Of a DNA stretch of 64,000 nt, positions 59,066 through 64,000 are shown piece after piece. The stretch's first letter is position 1. Each line of letters begins with the position of its first letter. Made by a program: the position numbers and the translations under genes. The notes under the pieces were generated by a model. It saw only the letters and a program-made list of their open reading frames with translations, did not search any database and was not told the origin of the DNA. This DNA comes from Penicillium oxalicum (Eukaryota; Ascomycota; Eurotiomycetes; Eurotiales; Aspergillaceae), in the NCBI RefSeq assembly GCF_001723175.1, contig NC_064650.1, forward strand, positions 1,550,001 through 1,614,000, in the 5' to 3' direction.

Positions 59066-60991
59066 TCAGCAGCCAGGTCCTAGAAAGCTAATTCCCGGGT
59101 TCAGCTGCAGAGTCTCCATTGCGAGTGCCTGCTCGTTCTCGTCGTCCTCAAGACCGTCAAGATTCTTGCGCTTCCAGAACGATCGGAATCCATCGATCAG
59201 TCTGTTCGAATATGACGTGACGTCATCCGGGTCCATCGGTGCAAATGACACGCGGATGTATCGATGCTGCTTCTTGGCTGAACTTGGTCCGGCTGCGAAG
59301 ATTTGCCCTGGGCCCACCAGGCATGAGTGTGGCTTTTTGGTCAAGTGCAACCAGAAGGCCTTGGACAGCCTTTGCTCGCTGTATTTGCTTCGCAGCGGAT
59401 GGTTCTCCAGATGAAGTTCGATCCAGGCGAACATGCCTCCCTTTGGCCAGACAAAGTCCAACATCTGCGTCCGCTCAATGACCTCCCATTCGTCGATGGG
59501 GTCGACGACGGGAGATTCTTCGGCTTGGTCCGAGTAAAAGAATTTGTTCTCCTCAAAAATGGTGCACATGGTGTTCATGCGTTTCTCGTAACCTCCTCGC
59601 AGGCCCTCCAGCCAGCGGACCCATCCATCCATGTGCCAGTTTGGCTGGTCTTGCTTGGAAAGAGCATGGGCTCCTTTATCCTTGAGCTGTTCTCCAATGA
59701 TAGTTTGAGCGACGATCGACTGCACAAAACCTGAAGGCTGCTGTGTTGTCACCTCGGTGATACGGGTGATTCGCTCAATGACCGCGGGCTGCGCAGTGAT
59801 CCAGCCCAGGCGACTCCCCGGCGCGACAGTCTTCGAAAAGGTATCGAGTCGTACCACACGCCCTTCCGTATCAATTGAGAGATATGAAGGAACCAGGGAG
59901 TCTAGAAAAGCGTAGCCGGAAGACTTGCCCTCGGCGTTGTAGCTGCGATTGTAGGGCGTCGACATGGCGGCAGGGCCGCGATAGTGGGCTTCTTTCTCAT
60001 AGGCAGACGGGAACTGCAGGTTCCAGTACGGTTCATCTTCCACAATCACCACGTCGAATTTCTGGCAGAGAGCGTAAATCTCCTTTCGTCGCTCCATTGA
60101 CAGGTTTGCTCCTGTCGGATTCTGACCGATCCTGTACAACAGTCAATTGGGGGTCCCTTGCCAATTTTCTCCAGGAGAAGAATCTCCAAAACCACAGCCT
60201 GGTACTCACGTTACTGTATACATCAGATGAGGGCGTCGACCTCGGCGGAAATCCCAGTTTCCCAACACATCTGCCAAGCCACCTTTACCGTGTGCCAGCA
60301 TCCCCTGGGCATCCATAGCCACAGTCACGATATTCAAGCCTCGCGGTCGGACAGTCTGAATGGCGTTCATGTAGGTAAACTCCTCACAGAGCACGCCCTC
60401 TCGCTGCTGGATCCAGTCCCGGTCGGGATTCCAAATATTCGTAAACAGCTCCACAGCCTTGGACAAGCCATCGGTATTACCGCATGAGAGCACAATATCT
60501 GGACCCTTCGCATAGGGGACGTTGGGATGGAGATGATCGCGGGTAAATTGTCGAAGGAATGTGAACAGAGGTGGATAACCCTGGGCCGTACCATACTGCA
60601 ACGCCGTGCTGAGATCTATCCTTTGAGATGGATCGGTCGTGGAGACCTCTTTCGGAATGACGAGTCGATCAGCTTTGCTATCATTTTTGCTGGATGGTTC
60701 AAGGCGCTGTGGTCGAGCGACGGTCGCTTCCAGGGTATCGTAAGGAAAATACGATGGATGGGGTAGACCTGATGCATGAGAGAGAGGGAGAAAAAAAGCA
60801 AAGTGTCAACGGTCAGCCACAATCCGAGCCTCAGTAGCCGAACGTCAATTCCTACCTCCTGCAAAGTTGGCAATGCCGGGAATAGTGAAGAACCTGTAGA
60901 AACTCTTGATACTGCTTGGGGCTCGATTCTTGGCCGCATAAGAGTAGTGATGCGACAAATCGACTGGCGACGCAAGTTGAGTGGGTGCCAT
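59066..60991 (-). CDS. ARO8-type aromatic aminotransferase (PLP fold type I)
   Basis: Three exons on the minus strand (60856-60991, 60210-60768, 59066-60131) give 586 residues. The start MAPTQLASPVDLSHHYS leads into SIKSFYRFFTIPGIANFAGG and LPHPSYFPYDTLEA, the ARO8/Kat-II N-terminal pattern. Further motifs are LQYGTAQGYPPLFTFLRQF, IGQNPTGANLSMERRKEIY, VEDEPYW and the PLP-lysine block DTFSKTVAPGSRLGWITAQP. The substrate-arginine region near the C-terminus (HRYIRVSFAPMDPDDV) is present. These enzymes transaminate aromatic amino acids and 2-aminoadipate, in the cytosol or peroxisome. Fungi have several paralogues, so the exact member cannot be set. It is somewhat longer than yeast Aro8 (500 residues). 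Confidence 0.9.
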
Positions 60992-62706
60992 GGCGATCGC
61001 TGCAGCTCAACGGTCGTGCATATGCCCCCGTCTGATGATTCTTTTTCTCCGAGGTTGACTGTCACAACACCAAAGAAAGTAAGATTGGTAGACGGATGGG
61101 ACGCAAATTGAAGGGAGAGAAGTTAAGAGATATCAGTTTTTGATCGGCAGGGAGAAAAGACACCTTCCCTGAGTGATTTCCATGAATTGCCGTACCTCAA
61201 ACCTGTTGGAGTTCCCCCGCACGATTTGGCCGTTTAAGCCGAGTGTGCTTGATAAGCATCAAGTCGCCAGAGACTAGGGACTGTCCTCCGGACGGCCAGT
61301 GGGTCTTAGTTCCAAGGCCACAAGGTGGAGAAATGAAGCCAGTGGTCGATTGATTGGAAGGAGATAAGGCCGACAAGAGATGGCTTAATCTCACGCTCTG
61401 GTGGATTCGCGGACTCCATGGAGGTTTACCTGTGGCCTAAATCAAGCCTCTGTGATTATCAGACCGTTTGTTGTCCGGAGAGAGAAACAGAGGCTGACTT
61501 TTTGATCAACAAATCCAAAAACCAAATTTCACTGAACACTGGTAGTAGATTCGATGAACATGAGGAAGAGGTTCAACAGCCTGAAGCAATTGGAATCTAG
61601 TGTAGCATAACATTGATGAAAGCTGTTCCTCCAATGAATCTTTCTTTGATCGCCAAAAGAAGACTGTTCTCTACGCTATTGAGTCACTGAATCAAGTGAG
61701 TTGCTTGCAATCACCAAGATCTTCTCACCAGTCACCAAGATCCCCGAGCAGAAATTTGTCTGGTGGATCCTACAGCATCCGAAGGGAAAGAGTGGCCACC
61801 AGTAATCCATCGATACCAACAGTCTAGATGAAGGGTCCAATGGGAGGAATCGAGTCGGTGTTTGCTTTGTTTGTTCTATTGTCTCCCACGTGTAGTCGTG
61901 CACTGGATTAATGTGCGATTTGTACTGACACACTTTGGACACTTATCTCGTTTTTATCGATATTTCATTGAAGTAAGTAGGTACCAGATAGTGCTCAGTC
62001 TGTCGGTCTACCCAAAATTCAGTTTAACAGCGACTTTTACCAGTGAAAAACCTTCGTTGACAAAGGGTAAACGTTCGACCCAGGCGCTACACACATACCG
62101 TGGGAGGAAGTACAACCTCAAAAGTGATCCTGTTTATGACGTGAATCATCCGGACTCAGCAACAAGACCACGAGGCGTTTCAGTCTGTCTCGTCTCAATT
62201 CTGCCGTCGAATTAAAATGTGGAATGTGACATCAATGGAGCACCTCTTGGAGGGCTGGCATACTTCAGTACAGCACTCGGGTGTGTCTCGAAAGTCGCCA
62301 CCGGGTCCCGTTGAACAGTGCTGATTGGTCAGCCACAAAGCAACACCGCCTTGTCAACGAACATCCCCAGATTCGTCTCCTTCAGCTGTCTGCCTCACAG
62401 GGCTGATCTTTTCATTGCATCTTCTTATCCCCTTGCGCGTCGGTCATTTACAAAGATCGAGTCGATGTGATCAGTTGTAAATCTATCGCACTCAATCTTA
62501 TCCTTACCTCGTTTTCATCCTCCCAGAGCCTCCTTTTTGGGGGCCAGTCAAAGCGTTTGATGCTCCGCCCTGCCAATCCACTCTTTGGTGATCCCCACTT
62601 CTCGCATCGTTAGCGCCGACCGCCTCATCAGTGAGCAACATAGTTCCTCGACCGGAAGGGCGTCTCTTCTTCATATCACTCTCTTCTTCGCAATCTACCC
62701 TTAGCC
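60992..62706. promoter_or_regulatory. Divergent region between the aminotransferase and LCCL genes
   Basis: 1.7 kb with two outward-facing starts. It contains two promoters and no supported gene. Confidence 0.45.
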
Positions 62707-64000
62707 ATGATAGGTGAGGGCCGTGAAGAGGCTGCTCGTCTCTATGTGCCCCCTTTACAGGAAGACGAAGAGAATTCCACGGATCCCGACGCTTCCGAAG
62801 ATTGCCCGCCCCCAGATGTCGAAGCCGGTAGTTCACTGCCGGTGTGGCTACAGGAATCGTCCAAGTCCTTTCGCTGGGGTTGGGTTCCATTACCTCTCAG
62901 AAAGGCAGGTCGCGCAACGGTGAAATGGATCAAAGGCCCCGACCCTCCACATACACTTCTGCTCCGTCCTCTTTTTCCACGCGTTCAAGAGTTACCCGCG
63001 CAATATCTTGACCATTTCTTCCCGAAGCGGAAGCAGAAGCTTGCTCTTCTGATCTTTCTCTACGTGGCATGGTTTGTGCCATGGTCACTCGTGATTTTAC
63101 ATTCGCGATCCTCCGGATACATCGAAGGGTACGGAAAGCTACAAACTCTTTCCTGTGGGACCACGTTCTGGTGAGTAGTAGTTCCGCTTTTCTGCATCAA
63201 ACTCGAACAGAAACTGAGTCTGTCATCACAGGGCATTTGATAATGGTTGTGGTATCAACGGGAATGACTGTCGCCCCTTCTCGGCATCGACTCTAGCGTT
63301 TCGGTGTCCCGCAAACTGCCGCGACTGGAAGTTGTTGGAGCCCCATGTGGTGGGTAACCAGACGTTCAACTACCAACCTTTGGTGGTGGGTGGTCCCGTC
63401 TCGGGCTCTCGCGACTCGGCGATATACCGAGCAGACAGCTTTATCTGTCAAGCTGCGATCCATGCTGGTGTCATTTCGAACAACGGTGGCTGCGGGGTCG
63501 CCCAGCTCGAAGGCGCAGCACCCTCTTTTCCTTCAGTGGAGCAGCATGGCATTCGATCCGAGTCTTTTCCATCCACTTTTCCCAAGTCGTTCAGTTTCCC
63601 TGAATTACCTTCGCATCAGTCGAGTTGCCCTGCGGACCCGCGCTGGTCGCTCCTCGGGTTGACTGCTGCAGCGGTGGGAATTCTGTGGCTTTTCTGCGCA
63701 TCTCCGCCAGTACTTTTCTTCAGCGCTTTCTACATGGTGTTTTGCCATACAGGTTTGGTCGCCGACCCGCCATCATATCCCTATTTGTCGGATCTGGTTT
63801 CAACGCTGCTTTCTCGACTGCTACCTGCATCCTTTGTGATATACGTGCTGTACAAATTCTGCGCCGCTCCTCTTCTGCAACCTCTTCGATCACCCATCTA
63901 CCAGTTCGAAAAACTGCTGCTGTTTCTGCCAACCCTCTTCATAGGGGCGTTGAATAACTACACGTTTGCACGATTGATACCCCTGCAGCGCTTGACCCCC
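62707..64000 (+). CDS. LCCL-domain membrane protein (runs off the right edge)
   Basis: Two exons are visible: 62707-63170 and 63232 to the window end, in phase across a 61-base intron. The first exon encodes an acidic cytosolic N-terminus, a PRVQELPAQYLDHFFPKRKQ segment and a membrane helix (LALLIFLYVAWFVPWSLVIL). The second carries the LCCL domain: AFRCPANCRDWKLLEPHVVG, then FICQAAIHAGVISNNGGCGV with the conserved cysteines and the HAGVI core. More hydrophobic helices follow (LLGLTAAAVGILWLFC, SFVIYVLYKFC, LLLFLPTLFIGALNN). Fungal LCCL proteins are multi-pass membrane proteins of unknown function. The C-terminal part is missing. Confidence 0.9.

Overview
The window is nuclear DNA of a filamentous ascomycete, most likely one of the Eurotiales (Aspergillus/Penicillium type). 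The evidence is short GT-AG introns of about 50-90 bases in nearly every gene, a DHN-melanin enzyme pair (Abr1-like oxidase and Ayg1), a Cdc12-type septin, an AA11 chitin oxidase, an LCCL-domain protein, and CT-rich promoter tracts. There are no bacterial-type operons. All exon coordinates were read by eye from splice motifs and reading frame. Where a complete model is given, exon lengths sum to whole codons, except in the one gene described as frame-broken.

Layout, left to right. 1-662: 5' part of a cytochrome P450 gene running off the left edge (minus). 1088-4037: PWP2/UTP1, a ribosome-biogenesis WD40 protein (minus). It shares a 358-base divergent promoter with the septin aspC (4396-5983, plus). 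6539-7822: WDR83/MORG1-type WD40 protein (plus), followed by an unresolved coding-like stretch to 8389. 8759-10509: fungal CASTOR/GATS-like ACT-domain protein (minus). 13503-15981 and 17397-18961: abr1-like multicopper oxidase and ayg1 (both plus), a two-gene DHN-melanin block with no polyketide synthase in the window. 19316-21188: prp45/SNW1 splicing factor (minus). 21763-22382: a small three-exon gene of unknown function (plus). 23493-26022: DNAJC11-type J protein (minus). 27536-30532: Zn2Cys6 transcription factor (minus) with a one-base frame break in a G run.

Upstream of that regulator lie about 14.5 kb (30533-45014) in which I can support no gene. This stretch is full of homopolymers and polypurine tracts. 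Then come rpl4 (45015-46355, minus), a duplicated DUF3433 membrane protein (47359-50904, plus), a secreted AA11 lytic polysaccharide monooxygenase with a long Gly-Ser linker (51617-52897, minus), a 4.8 kb gene-free stretch, yih1/IMPACT (57654-58715, minus), an ARO8-type aminotransferase (59066-60991, minus), and an LCCL-domain membrane protein running off the right edge (62707 onward, plus).

Functionally, most genes are housekeeping: ribosome synthesis, splicing, septin ring, mitochondrial organisation, and amino-acid sensing or metabolism. The accessory content is the melanin pair, the P450, the AA11 enzyme, the DUF3433 protein and the zinc-cluster regulator with its very long upstream region. 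The points most worth following are the detached abr1-ayg1 block with an unusual oxidase tail, the 14.5 kb desert ahead of the regulator, and the frame break inside that regulator.
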